From positions 434,001-498,000 of the forward strand of contig JAQWRY010000086.1 of the NCBI GenBank assembly GCA_029243485.1: a stretch of DNA of 64,000 bases, read 5' to 3'. The stretch comes from Candidatus Binatia bacterium. Lineage in GTDB: Bacteria > Desulfobacterota > Binatia > UBA12015. Positions 31,719 to 40,449 of this stretch are shown piece by piece; the first letter of the stretch is position 1, and each line of letters begins with the position of its first letter. The translations under genes and the position numbers were made by a program. The notes beneath the pieces are model-generated. The model saw only the letters and a program-made list of their open reading frames with translations, made no database searches and was not told where the DNA came from.

Positions 31719-32678
31719 ATGAGTCGACCGCGGATCTTCATCGATGGGCACGTCGGAACGACGGGGCTCCGCATCCGCGATTGGCTTGCTCCGCGCGACG
31801 ACCTCGAGCTCTTGCAGATAGAGGAGTCGAAGCGCAAGGACCCGGACGCCCGCCGCGAGTTGTTGAATCGGGCAGATCTCGTGATCCTGTGTCTCCCCGA
31901 CGCCGCCGCTCGCGAAGCGGTCACGTTGATCGAGAACGACACGACCCGGGTCGTCGACGCGAGCACCGCTCATCGTGTGGCGGACGGTTGGGTGTACGGA
32001 CTACCGGAGATTAGTGCGGAGCATCGCGCATCTCTCGCGGCAAGTCGGCGCATTTCGAATCCGGGTTGTTGGCCGACGTCTCCGATCCTCAGTCTTCGAC
32101 CGCTCGTCGACGAAGGGATCGTTCCGGCCGATGCTGCGATCTCCATCCACGGACTCTCCGGGTACAGCGGCGGCGGTCGCTCGATGGTCGAGAAGTGGGA
32201 GGACCCGGCGAATCGGCTGGTTGGGCTTTCGCACGAAGCTCCGTATGCGATGGAGCGTCGGCACAAACATGCGCCGGAGTTGCTGAAGTACTCGCACCTG
32301 TCGGCACCACCGCATTTTCTTCCGTCGGTCGGGCCATTTCGGTGTGGGATGCGAGTGGGTACTTCCCTTCATGCGGCGTCGCTCGCGCCGGGTGCGGATG
32401 GGAAGCGCATTCACGAGGTGCTCGCCGACTGCTACGCGAGCTCGAAGTTCGTGAATGTATGCGCGTATCGAGAACCTCTCGAGTCGGACGAGTTCACGTT
32501 CGATCCGCAGGCGTGCAACGACACGAACCGGGTCGACCTCCATGTCGCCACCCATCCCGACGGGCATGTTCTCCTGGTCGGTGTGCTCGACAACCTGGGG
32601 AAGGGCGCGGCCGGCGCGGCGGTTCAGAATCTCAACTTGATGCTCGGCCTCGACGAAGGCGCGGGCCTCACCGCCTGA
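31719..32678 (+). CDS. argC: N-acetyl-gamma-glutamyl-phosphate reductase, type 2
   Basis: 319 residues, the shorter ArgC class. The NADP loop is RIFIDGHVGTTGLRIRDWL. The active-site Cys117 is in SNPGCWPTSPILSL. GLSGYSGGGRSMVEKWEDP and PHFLPSVGPFRCGMRV also match type 2 ArgC. It reduces N-acetylglutamyl phosphate to the semialdehyde in arginine synthesis. No other arg gene is in the window, so it is a scattered pathway gene. Confidence 0.93.
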   Translation: MSRPRIFIDGHVGTTGLRIRDWLAPRDDLELLQIEESKRKDPDARRELLNRADLVILCLPDAAAREAVTLIENDTTRVVDASTAHRVADGWVYGLPEISAEHRASLAASRRISNPGCWPTSPILSLRPLVDEGIVPADAAISIHGLSGYSGGGRSMVEKWEDPANRLVGLSHEAPYAMERRHKHAPELLKYSHLSAPPHFLPSVGPFRCGMRVGTSLHAASLAPGADGKRIHEVLADCYASSKFVNVCAYREPLESDEFTFDPQACNDTNRVDLHVATHPDGHVLLVGVLDNLGKGAAGAAVQNLNLMLGLDEGAGLTA

Positions 32679-32679
32679 C

Positions 32680-33120
32680 CTAGTGTCCTGAGTCGAGCCG
32701 CTTGCCGAGCGAGAAGCGTTTCTCCACGGCGAACCCGATCCGCTCGTAGAACTCGACCACGGCCTGATTGTCGGCGCGGACCTGCAAGTTGACCTTGGGG
32801 CACCCGAGCTTGCGGAGGGCGTCTTCTGCCATCCCCATCATCCTTCGCCCGAGGCCTTCCCGTCGGTGTTCGGGTGCCACCGCGAGGTAGTTGATCCACC
32901 CGCGGTGGCCCTCGTACCCCGCCATCACGGAGGCGATGATTCGGCCGTCGCTCTCGGCGACGAACAGAAGACCGGGCTGAAATGAGAGCTTTAGGTCGAT
33001 GTCCCGTTTCGGGTCATTCGATGGACTGACGAGCCCGCAGTGCTCCCAGAGACGGATGATGCCTGCCTGGTCGGCTGGAACGTACGTTCGTACGAGAAAA
33101 GATGCGCTACCGTCGGCCAA
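32680..33120 (-). CDS. GNAT-family acetyltransferase (YpeA-like)
   Basis: 146 residues with the acetyl-CoA loop VAPEHRREGLGRRMMGMAED and the C-terminal VRADNQAVVEFYERIGF. LWEHCGLVSPSNDPKRDID near the start is typical of the YpeA-like group, whose substrates are mostly unknown. It is convergent with argC (stops one nt apart) and divergent from the hybrid kinase. If the kinase started at its first ATG, the two would overlap. Confidence 0.9.
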   Translation of the reverse strand: MADGSASFLVRTYVPADQAGIIRLWEHCGLVSPSNDPKRDIDLKLSFQPGLLFVAESDGRIIASVMAGYEGHRGWINYLAVAPEHRREGLGRRMMGMAEDALRKLGCPKVNLQVRADNQAVVEFYERIGFAVEKRFSLGKRLDSGH

Positions 33121-33194
33121 TACGCCCGTTTCTCATCTGCACATCGCACGCGCAAGGACTTGACGAAGGGTGTACAAGAGAAACGGGTTCTCCG

Positions 33195-35669
33195 TTGGAC
33201 AACATCGACCTCTCAGAACGAGCCCGAAGCGGAGCACGTGCGGGCTTCCCCTGGATCGCAGCCGTCTACGCGGCTGTCGGAGTGGTGTACATCGTGCATC
33301 CGCCCATCGAACCGGGTTGGTTGTATGCGGCGCTCGCGTTCTTCACGTCAAGTAGTTTCGTTTTTTTGTGGGCGTGGCTTCGAACCGCGCCGACGAGGTT
33401 GCTCGCGCCGCTGACGCTCGCCGCTGCTCTCACCGCGATCTTCTTTGCGTTGGCCTTCGTCGGCATTACCGGTGATGCGGGACAGACGACGACGTTGCTG
33501 ATCACTCTGCTCGGGATCGGTTGTCTCGTTCTCGACCTCCGTACGATCGTCATCTCGGTGTTGGCTGGGACGTTGGGTTGGATCGCGTTGCTTCCGCTGC
33601 AAGCGCCGCCGCCGGCGGCGCACTGGAGTATCGACCTAGTGGCGACGGCTCTCTTGGCGATCGTAGTGACCGCAGTCCGACGCAGTACGTTCGTGGAACT
33701 CGAGATTCTGAACCGACAGAACCGTCTGCTCGTAGACTCCGCGGGCGAGGCGATCTACGGCGTCGACGCGGCGGGGCTGATTAGCTTCGTGAACCCGGTC
33801 GCGGAACGTGTCTTGGGACGGTCCCAGTCGGAGTTGCTCCGACAGTTGGAACACCCTCTCCTGCACCTCGAGCCGCGGGGCGAGCGGGTCTACCCCGCCG
33901 TCAGTTGTCCGTTCTGCCATCCGGCTCTCGACTCTTTCCGGACGGCTCTGCCGCTTCGGCGACCGAGCGGAGAGATTGCATGGGTCGAACTGACGCGCAC
34001 CGACGCGCACGCTCCCGATGCGCTGCGTGCGGTGGTCACGATGCGCGATGTGACGGAGCAGACGTGGACGCAACGCGCTCTGCGCGCGAGCGAGGAGAAG
34101 AATCGCCTCGTCGTGGATACCGCCCTGGACGGCGTCGTCTCGATGGACCGCCGTGGACGGATCGTCGGGTGGAACCGCCAGGCGGAGAGGATCTTCGGTT
34201 GGACGCGCAGTGAAGTCGTCGGCCAACTACTGATGGATTGGTTGGTCCCCCCGTCCCTCAAACCGACGCTGATCGGTGAGGCAGAGCGGTACGGATCCAC
34301 CGGCGACAGCCGCGTTCTGGGGCGCCGCCTCGAGGCCCGCGCGCTTCGAAAGAACGGAGAAGAATTCCCGATCGAGTTCTCTACGTCGTCGATCGGCACG
34401 GACAGCCAACAGCATTACACCGCGTTCGTGCGCGACATCACCGAGCGTGTGGAGGCCGCGGAGCGCCTTCGAGAGTCGAAGGAGGCCGCCGAGGCGGCCG
34501 CGGAGGTCAAGACCGAGTTCCTGGCGACGATGAGTCACGAGATTCGTACGCCGCTGAACGGCATCTTCGGGATGACGGAGTTGGCGATCGACACGACGGA
34601 CGCCGGGGAGCGGAGCGACTTTCTCAACCGGGCACGTTCGTGCGCGCAGAGCCTCATGACGATCCTCAACGACGTGCTCGACTTCTCGAAGATCGAGGCC
34701 GGGCACCTGCCGCTCGAGAGGATCGAGTTCGAGCCGGAGAGTCTTCTCGACGGCGTGATCGACACGCTTGCCGCGGAGGCCCAGCGCAAAGGTCTCGAGT
34801 TGATCGGCTGCCTCGACCAGTCGGTCCCCGACCGGCTCATCGGCGATCCCGGACGGCTACGCCAGGTGTTGGTGAACCTGGGAGGGAACGCGATCAAATT
34901 CACCGAACGAGGCGAGGTGCTCATTCGCTTGTTTGCGGAACCGACGGCCGAGCACAATCACTTCATGGTGTCCGGGATGGTGCGTGATACCGGCGTCGGC
35001 ATCCGGCCAGAGCACCAAAGCCGCATCTTCGAAGCGTTCACCCAGGCCGATAGCTCCACGACGCGTCAGTACGGCGGCACGGGTTTGGGCCTGACCATCG
35101 CGCACCGCTTGGTGGACGTGATGGATGGCACGATCGGGGTGGACAGCGTAGAAGGCACCGGGAGCGTCTTCTCATTCTCGGTTCCGCTGGCGGCCGAAGG
35201 GAACGGGACGGCGGAAGCGCCGCCTCTGCCGAGGGGATTTCGAATCCTGGTGGTGGATGACAACGAGGCGAGCCGCCGTCACCTGCTTCACCGTCTCCGG
35301 GAATGGGGTTGTTACGCCGACGGGGCGGCCGAGGGCACGACCGCGTGTACGCGCCTCAACGCCGCGTACCGCGAGGGTTCACCGTACGGCTTGGTCCTGA
35401 TCGATCTCGACATGCCGGACCCCGACGGTGTCACGGTGGCTCGGTGGATTCGTGGAGCGGCGCAAGGGTCGAACGTTCCGATGGTGGCGCTCACGCCGCT
35501 TGCGACGTCGCCGGAAATCGAGGTCGAAGGGCTGGGCTTCCAGGCGTCCGTCACGAAGCCGATCAAGCAGAAGCAGTTTCGCTCCGCGATGACCGCGGTG
35601 TTCCGGCGTGCGGGCCATCGCAAAGGCCCGCCTGTGCGCGCGGTGCCGCGTCGAACGAAGAGAGCCTGA
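33195..35669 (+). CDS. hybrid sensor histidine kinase with two PAS domains and receiver
   Basis: About 824 residues. Five or six membrane helices occupy the first 150 residues (starting WIAAVYAAVGVVYIVHP). PAS 1 follows (LLVDSAGEAIYGVDAAGLIS), then PAS 2 (LVVDTALDGVVSMDRRGRIV). The dimerisation box is FLATMSHEIRTPLNGIFG. The ATPase domain has LVNLGGNAIKFTERG and GGTGLGLTIAH. The C-terminal receiver has VVDDNEASRRH, Asp in LIDLDMPDPDG and Lys in VTKPIKQKQF. I use the TTG at 33195 because longer starts (TTG 33159, ATG 33102) crowd or overlap the divergent GNAT gene. The true start is uncertain. No separate output regulator is next to it. Confidence 0.9.
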   Translation: MDNIDLSERARSGARAGFPWIAAVYAAVGVVYIVHPPIEPGWLYAALAFFTSSSFVFLWAWLRTAPTRLLAPLTLAAALTAIFFALAFVGITGDAGQTTTLLITLLGIGCLVLDLRTIVISVLAGTLGWIALLPLQAPPPAAHWSIDLVATALLAIVVTAVRRSTFVELEILNRQNRLLVDSAGEAIYGVDAAGLISFVNPVAERVLGRSQSELLRQLEHPLLHLEPRGERVYPAVSCPFCHPALDSFRTALPLRRPSGEIAWVELTRTDAHAPDALRAVVTMRDVTEQTWTQRALRASEEKNRLVVDTALDGVVSMDRRGRIVGWNRQAERIFGWTRSEVVGQLLMDWLVPPSLKPTLIGEAERYGSTGDSRVLGRRLEARALRKNGEEFPIEFSTSSIGTDSQQHYTAFVRDITERVEAAERLRESKEAAEAAAEVKTEFLATMSHEIRTPLNGIFGMTELAIDTTDAGERSDFLNRARSCAQSLMTILNDVLDFSKIEAGHLPLERIEFEPESLLDGVIDTLAAEAQRKGLELIGCLDQSVPDRLIGDPGRLRQVLVNLGGNAIKFTERGEVLIRLFAEPTAEHNHFMVSGMVRDTGVGIRPEHQSRIFEAFTQADSSTTRQYGGTGLGLTIAHRLVDVMDGTIGVDSVEGTGSVFSFSVPLAAEGNGTAEAPPLPRGFRILVVDDNEASRRHLLHRLREWGCYADGAAEGTTACTRLNAAYREGSPYGLVLIDLDMPDPDGVTVARWIRGAAQGSNVPMVALTPLATSPEIEVEGLGFQASVTKPIKQKQFRSAMTAVFRRAGHRKGPPVRAVPRRTKRA

Positions 35670-35678
35670 AGAGTCGGC

Positions 35679-37115
35679 TCAGCTTCCGCCCGGCTTTGGC
35701 TTGGCCTCGAACGCGACGAACACCAGTCCGGGCCCGCGCTGAACCTGCAGCACGGCCGCTTCTCCGCCGGGCAACTGATCGATCTCTTCTCGCAGCTGCT
35801 CGAGCGTGACGATGTCTGTGCCGTTCACGGCGATGATGACGTCACCCGGAACGAGTGGCATTTCGAACAATGGACCGTCGGCCGCTCGGCCGGCGACCGC
35901 GACCCCGCGCGAGATGCGCAGCGGGGGCAGATGTTTCGTGACCTCACTGTCTAGCTCGATACCCAGGATGCCGAGGCCGGGCACCAGGTTCTTCTCTGGG
36001 CGCACCATTTCGGCGATGCGCTCAGGCTCTCCTTCGCGCTCGCGCACGGAGACGTACTCCGTCGACTTTACGCCCGCGCGTTCGATCTCCATCTCGATCA
36101 CGTCGCCGGGGGGATGCTGGTACACGTTGACCTCGAGCTGCCGGCCGTTCTCCATCGGCTTGCCGCCCATGCTGAGGATGATGTCGCCGATCTGGAGACC
36201 GGCGGCGTAGGCCGGCCCGCCGGGCTCGACGTCTCCGAGGACGACGCCACGGTCGCGACCGAGACCGAGGGCGTCCGCGAGGAGCGGAGTAATCGTTTGC
36301 GGGAACGCGCCGATGTTTCCGCGCCGGACACGGCCGTTCGTCTTCAGCTGCTGATAAACGGACTTCACGATGTTGCTCGGCGCGGCAAAGCCGATGCCTT
36401 CGCTGCCGCCGGAGTGGGACAAGATGAAGGTGTTGATCCCGACCAGATTGCCCTCGGTATCGACGAGGGCTCCGCCGCTGTGGCCCGGATTGATGGGTGC
36501 GTCGGTCTGGATGTAGACCATCCGGTCTTCGGGTCCGCGCTGACGCCCGAGGGCGCTCACGACGCCGAGAGACACCGAGCCGCCGAGGCCCATTGGGCTG
36601 CCGATGGCGACGACGAGCTCGCCCGTGCGGAGCTTGTCGGAGTCGCCGATCTTCACGGTCGGCAGGTTCTTCTCCGAGACCTTGAGCAGCGCGAGATCGG
36701 TTTCGCGATCGAGCCCGACGAGCTTCGCTTCGACCTGCTGGCCGCGCGGTCGAACGATTGAGTTCTTTCCGCCCTTGCCCTTGTGCTCGTGCGGCAGAAC
36801 GACATGAACCTTCTGCGCGCCGCCGATCACGTGTGCGTTCGTGATGATGTAGCCGGAAGCATCGATGATGACGCCGGAGCCGGTCGAACGCTGTGTCGTG
36901 AGGAGACTGCTCGTCGCCGCGGAAGAGAGTCGCGCGGGGCCACCTGGTCCGTACCCGGTGGCGAGCACCTGGACGACGCCGGGCTGGACCCGTGCGACGA
37001 GGTCTTCGGTGGCGTCGCTTAGCGCCGTCAGATTGGTGCCGGCTTCGGCAGGTCCGGCCGCCGAGAAGAGAACCGTTGCGAGAACGGCCGCGCATGCGAT
37101 CAGGCGTGCATTCAT
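35679..37115 (-). CDS. HtrA/DegP-family periplasmic serine protease
   Basis: 478 residues. The signal peptide is LIACAAVLATVLFSAAGPAEA. The trypsin-like domain carries His95 (ITNAHVIGG), Asp140 (RETDLALLKV) and Ser213 (NPGHSGGALVD). Two PDZ domains follow (GLQIGDIILSMGGKP and PLVPGDVIIAVNGTDI). The residue before the catalytic Ser is His, where GNSGG is usual. It degrades or refolds damaged envelope proteins. The frame extends upstream to 37532, but the signal peptide fixes the ATG at 37115. It converges on the hybrid kinase with 9 nt between the stops. Confidence 0.93.
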   Translation of the reverse strand: MNARLIACAAVLATVLFSAAGPAEAGTNLTALSDATEDLVARVQPGVVQVLATGYGPGGPARLSSAATSSLLTTQRSTGSGVIIDASGYIITNAHVIGGAQKVHVVLPHEHKGKGGKNSIVRPRGQQVEAKLVGLDRETDLALLKVSEKNLPTVKIGDSDKLRTGELVVAIGSPMGLGGSVSLGVVSALGRQRGPEDRMVYIQTDAPINPGHSGGALVDTEGNLVGINTFILSHSGGSEGIGFAAPSNIVKSVYQQLKTNGRVRRGNIGAFPQTITPLLADALGLGRDRGVVLGDVEPGGPAYAAGLQIGDIILSMGGKPMENGRQLEVNVYQHPPGDVIEMEIERAGVKSTEYVSVREREGEPERIAEMVRPEKNLVPGLGILGIELDSEVTKHLPPLRISRGVAVAGRAADGPLFEMPLVPGDVIIAVNGTDIVTLEQLREEIDQLPGGEAAVLQVQRGPGLVFVAFEAKPKPGGS

Positions 37116-37158
37116 GAAGAAGATGGGTAATCGAAGAGAACCAGGGAAACACCCCGAG

Positions 37159-38190
37159 ATGGGCTCCATGCGACGAAATCCCCGAAACCTCCGAGTTCCC
37201 GGCGCGCTCCTGCTGGCCGTTCTTCTGTGCTTGGCGCCGACCCCGGTGCCCGCCCTCGAGATGATCGAGACCTTCGATCGCGATTGGACCGCTCCCGATG
37301 CGGCCACCTGCCGCGGAGGGCACGGAGCCTTCGTCCGCCGGGTCACGAGCGGGGCCTGTGGGGATCCGGGCTCGTTCTCGTGGGAAGGTGCCCCCGGCGC
37401 GGAACACGGGGCGCCGGCGTGTCGGGGCGCGGCGGGCTGCGATGGTGATTCGGTCGCCGTCCACCGGTTCGCGGAATTCGAGGCGGACGGGGGACCCTTC
37501 GGAACGGCGAACCGGGGCGTACTCGAGATCATGACGACCCGCGACCGGCAGGCGTCGGAGACGGGCCGCCTGCGGGTGGATCTCCACGTCCACGAGGACG
37601 TCGCGGTGGGCGGCGCGGGAGAGCACTACCTCATCCTCCATAACCTCACCGTCACCGAGACCGCGTGTGACCGGGACTGCGCTGGTATCGCCGACACGGC
37701 GACGAGCCACGGGGACGGGCCGGACCGCTATCGGTGGTACGGGGTCATCGGGGGTGCGTTCGGCGAGCCCGCCGATCGCGACTCCCCGATTCGGGGAGGG
37801 AGCGTCGGGTTCGCGGTGGAAGTACCGAACGAGGTCTCGGAATCGGGAGGGCGGCCGAACGACCTGATCGACGTTTCGTACTTGCCCTATAGCGTCGGTG
37901 GAAAGGGCGTGGCGTTCCCGGCGGGGTGGTACCGGATCGAAATCGAGCGGGGCGCCGAGTCCTATCGGTACTCGGTTCTGCGCTTTGACGGGGCAGGCTT
38001 CGTTCCGATCGTCCCCGACGATGCCGCGCAGGGAGGCACGCACGAGCGTCGCTTTCCGACCGCATTACTGGCGGAACCCCTGGGCCGGGCCCTCCCCCCC
38101 GGCTACATCGGCCTCACTGTGGCCTGGTTCGGAGGAGCGGCGCGCGCGGGCGCGCATGTCGATTGGGACCATCTACGGGTGGACTGGTAG
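37159..38190 (+). CDS. secreted hypothetical protein
   Basis: 343 residues with a signal peptide (LLLAVLLCLAPTPVPAL). The mature part is Cys-containing (CRGGHGAF, SGACGDPGS, PACRGAAGCDGD, ACDRDCAG) and beta-rich, ending in GLTVAWFGGAARAGAHVDWD. The last segment resembles LamG/laminarin-type beta sandwiches that describe a fibre-like body, but I do not recognise a family with confidence. Even cysteine spacing suggests disulfides in the periplasm or outside. ATG 37168 is an alternative start. It is divergent from the HtrA gene. Confidence 0.75.
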   Translation: MGSMRRNPRNLRVPGALLLAVLLCLAPTPVPALEMIETFDRDWTAPDAATCRGGHGAFVRRVTSGACGDPGSFSWEGAPGAEHGAPACRGAAGCDGDSVAVHRFAEFEADGGPFGTANRGVLEIMTTRDRQASETGRLRVDLHVHEDVAVGGAGEHYLILHNLTVTETACDRDCAGIADTATSHGDGPDRYRWYGVIGGAFGEPADRDSPIRGGSVGFAVEVPNEVSESGGRPNDLIDVSYLPYSVGGKGVAFPAGWYRIEIERGAESYRYSVLRFDGAGFVPIVPDDAAQGGTHERRFPTALLAEPLGRALPPGYIGLTVAWFGGAARAGAHVDWDHLRVDW

Positions 38191-38323
38191 GCGCGGCTGC
38201 GTACAATAGGGCCTTGCCCAAGCCGTGCGGGCTCCGGCGTAACGCTCGATTCTCCTTGCTTGCTTGAGGATCCCTCCTTCCATACCGATATATCCGCAGA
38301 AGCCAGACTTTTTCCTTCAATTG

Positions 38324-38353
38324 CGCGGGCTTGCACCCGCGTGTTTCATTTTC
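38324..38353 (+). terminator. possible intrinsic terminator
   Basis: CGCGGG and CCCGCG pair around a CTTGCA loop. They are followed by a T-rich stretch (TGTTTCATTTT). The stem is only six base pairs, so strength is doubtful. It would end the transcript of the secreted protein before the sulfotransferase gene. The remaining 130 bases upstream of it show no gene. Confidence 0.4.
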
Positions 38354-38370
38354 GGGCACCCTGAGAGGCG

Positions 38371-39240
38371 ATGTATTTTGTCTTGAGCACCGGGCGCGCC
38401 GGTAGCAGGACCATCGCTACCGCCCTCAATCAGATTCCGGGCACCGTCTGCCTGCATCACCCGCAGCCGGAGCTCGCGGCGGAAGCCACCGACTTCTACA
38501 CCGGTGGTTCGTCGCGCAATGAGCTCGCGCAGACGCTGCGCGAGACCCGCGAGGCGACTGTCGACGGCAAGGTATACGGGGAAGTGAACCTGCAGCATAC
38601 GCTGCTCTTCCCGATCCTGCGCGACGTCTTCCCCGAAGCCCAATACATCTGGCTGATTCGCGACGGCCGCGATTCCGTCGCGTCGATGTACTATCGCGGT
38701 TGGTACGACGAGGTGTATCCGCGCCAGGGCATCATGTGGCGGCGGGCCCGTCTGCATGGGGATCGCACCGGCGACTTCTCCTCGGAGGAGTGGGAGAGCC
38801 TCTCTAGGTTCGAGAAGTGCTGCTGGTGCTGGAGTAAGTACAACCGGTTGATCGAGACCGAGTTGTCGGGACTCGACGAGTCCCTGCACACCAAGGTTCG
38901 CCTCGATCGCCTCACATCCGCGATCCCTCGCTTGCAGGCATTCCTCGGGCTGTCCGAGCAAGGAAAGGTCGTCGTCGAGCAGCTGAACACCGCGCGGCAA
39001 CCCGTGAGCTACTGGACTCGCTGGACGAAGACGCAACGCGCCTCGTTCGAGCGTTTTTGTGGTGAGGATATGGATCGCTGGTTCCCCGAGTGGCTTTCGC
39101 CTTCGGGCATCTGGCGGGATTTGGCGGCCGAGCCCGTGCACCACCCGGGCCGGGTCGAGTCGCTCGTCCGTTCCGGTCGAGCCACTGCGGAGAAGGTGAG
39201 TAAGAAGCTCGGTCGCGTGAGCGGCGGGCTCCCCGGATGA
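38371..39240 (+). CDS. sulfotransferase-family protein
   Basis: 289 residues. The 5'-phosphosulfate loop is FVLSTGRAGSRTIATAL and the 3'-phosphate motif is YIWLIRDGRDSVASMYY. Both are features of PAPS-dependent sulfotransferases. A cluster of aromatic and Cys residues (KCCWCWSKYNRL) sits in the middle. It should transfer sulfate from PAPS to a sugar, lipid or protein hydroxyl or amine. It is followed by a sugar oxidoreductase and a sugar aminotransferase, so a sulfated amino sugar is a reasonable guess, made from context only. Confidence 0.88.
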   Translation: MYFVLSTGRAGSRTIATALNQIPGTVCLHHPQPELAAEATDFYTGGSSRNELAQTLRETREATVDGKVYGEVNLQHTLLFPILRDVFPEAQYIWLIRDGRDSVASMYYRGWYDEVYPRQGIMWRRARLHGDRTGDFSSEEWESLSRFEKCCWCWSKYNRLIETELSGLDESLHTKVRLDRLTSAIPRLQAFLGLSEQGKVVVEQLNTARQPVSYWTRWTKTQRASFERFCGEDMDRWFPEWLSPSGIWRDLAAEPVHHPGRVESLVRSGRATAEKVSKKLGRVSGGLPG

Positions 39241-39282
39241 CCGAGGCGGCGAGCCGCCCGGCAAACCCAAGTTAGGAAAACC

Positions 39283-40449
39283 ATGAGCAGGAAGTTCGGT
39301 GTCGGCGTCGTCGGAGCGGGGGCAATCTTTCCCTCGCACCTGCAGGCGTACAAATATCTTTCAAAGCGCTTTCGGATCGTCGGGATCTCCGACACCGACG
39401 AGCTTCGCCTGCGCCAGGCAGGCCAGAAGCACTTCCTTCCGGTTTCGACGACGGACTACCGCGAGCTTCTCGCGCGCCCCGACATCGACATCATCGACAT
39501 CTGCACCCCTCCGGGTGTGCATGCGCAGATCGTGAAGGACGCGCTCGTCGCGGGGAAGTGGGTCATCTCGGAGAAGCCTCTCGCCCCGACGCTGGCCGAG
39601 GTCGACGAGCTCATCGAGTTCGAGAAGCAGTACCCGGGCAAGCTCTCGACGGTGTTCCAGCGCCGCTACGCGACCGACGTCGAGCGCCTCATGCGGTTGA
39701 AGGACGATGAATCGCTGGGACGTCTCGTCGGCGGAACGTTTAATCGGACCGCGCGCGGCGCCTTCGTGCAGAACGCCAAGAACTGGGGCAGTTGGAAGAT
39801 GTCCGGTGGCGGCACCGTGATGACCCAGTTCGTACACGAGCTCGATCTGATGTGTCTCGTCTACGGCGAGCCCGAGAGCGTCTCGGCGATGATGGATACC
39901 GTGCACCTCGACATCGAGTCGGAAGATGCGTTCGCCGCGACAATTCGATTTAAGAACGGTGCGATCGTGTCGTGTAGTTCGTCGACGGGAGTCGGCAAGT
40001 CGGGGGTCATGTTCGACGTCGTCGGTACCAATAAAGTCCATCGCTACGCGTCCAAGAGTGACGACGACGGCGGCGGCAGTGGGCTTGCCCGCTTGCAGAC
40101 TCTCGCGACCAAGGTGGTCGAAAAGGGCGGCGACAAAATCAAAGGCAAGCTCGGACGCCCTACGAAGAAGAAGGGCGACGGTGGCAGCCACCGCCCCTAC
40201 TTCGAGGCGATCCTGAAGGCGCTCGACATGGATCAGCCGTTGCCCGTGGGGCCGGCGTCGTCGCGACCCGCCGTGGAACTCGCGACGGGGATCTACACCT
40301 CGGCTATTCTCGGGGAGCCGGTCGTGTTCCCTCTCGGTTCGTCGGCGACGTACTACAACGGCATCACCGCCGAGATTTATCGCACTCGACCGGGTGCCGG
40401 CGGTGACAAGAATAATTTGACGGCGATCAGCGGGAGACAGGCAGGATGA
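39283..40449 (+). CDS. Gfo/Idh/MocA-family oxidoreductase
   Basis: 388 residues. The N-terminal NAD-binding fold is GVGVVGAGAIFPSHLQAY, and the conserved EKP motif (VISEKPLAPT) supplies the catalytic Lys. FVHELDLMCLVYG carries the His/Asp pair near the substrate. A basic linker GKLGRPTKKKGDGG is unusual for the family. Members oxidise sugar hydroxyls, often the keto-sugar step before transamination. Its stop overlaps the aminotransferase start (ATGA), so the two likely work in sequence. AGG-type ribosome site lies upstream of the ATG. Confidence 0.92.
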   Translation: MSRKFGVGVVGAGAIFPSHLQAYKYLSKRFRIVGISDTDELRLRQAGQKHFLPVSTTDYRELLARPDIDIIDICTPPGVHAQIVKDALVAGKWVISEKPLAPTLAEVDELIEFEKQYPGKLSTVFQRRYATDVERLMRLKDDESLGRLVGGTFNRTARGAFVQNAKNWGSWKMSGGGTVMTQFVHELDLMCLVYGEPESVSAMMDTVHLDIESEDAFAATIRFKNGAIVSCSSSTGVGKSGVMFDVVGTNKVHRYASKSDDDGGGSGLARLQTLATKVVEKGGDKIKGKLGRPTKKKGDGGSHRPYFEAILKALDMDQPLPVGPASSRPAVELATGIYTSAILGEPVVFPLGSSATYYNGITAEIYRTRPGAGGDKNNLTAISGRQAG

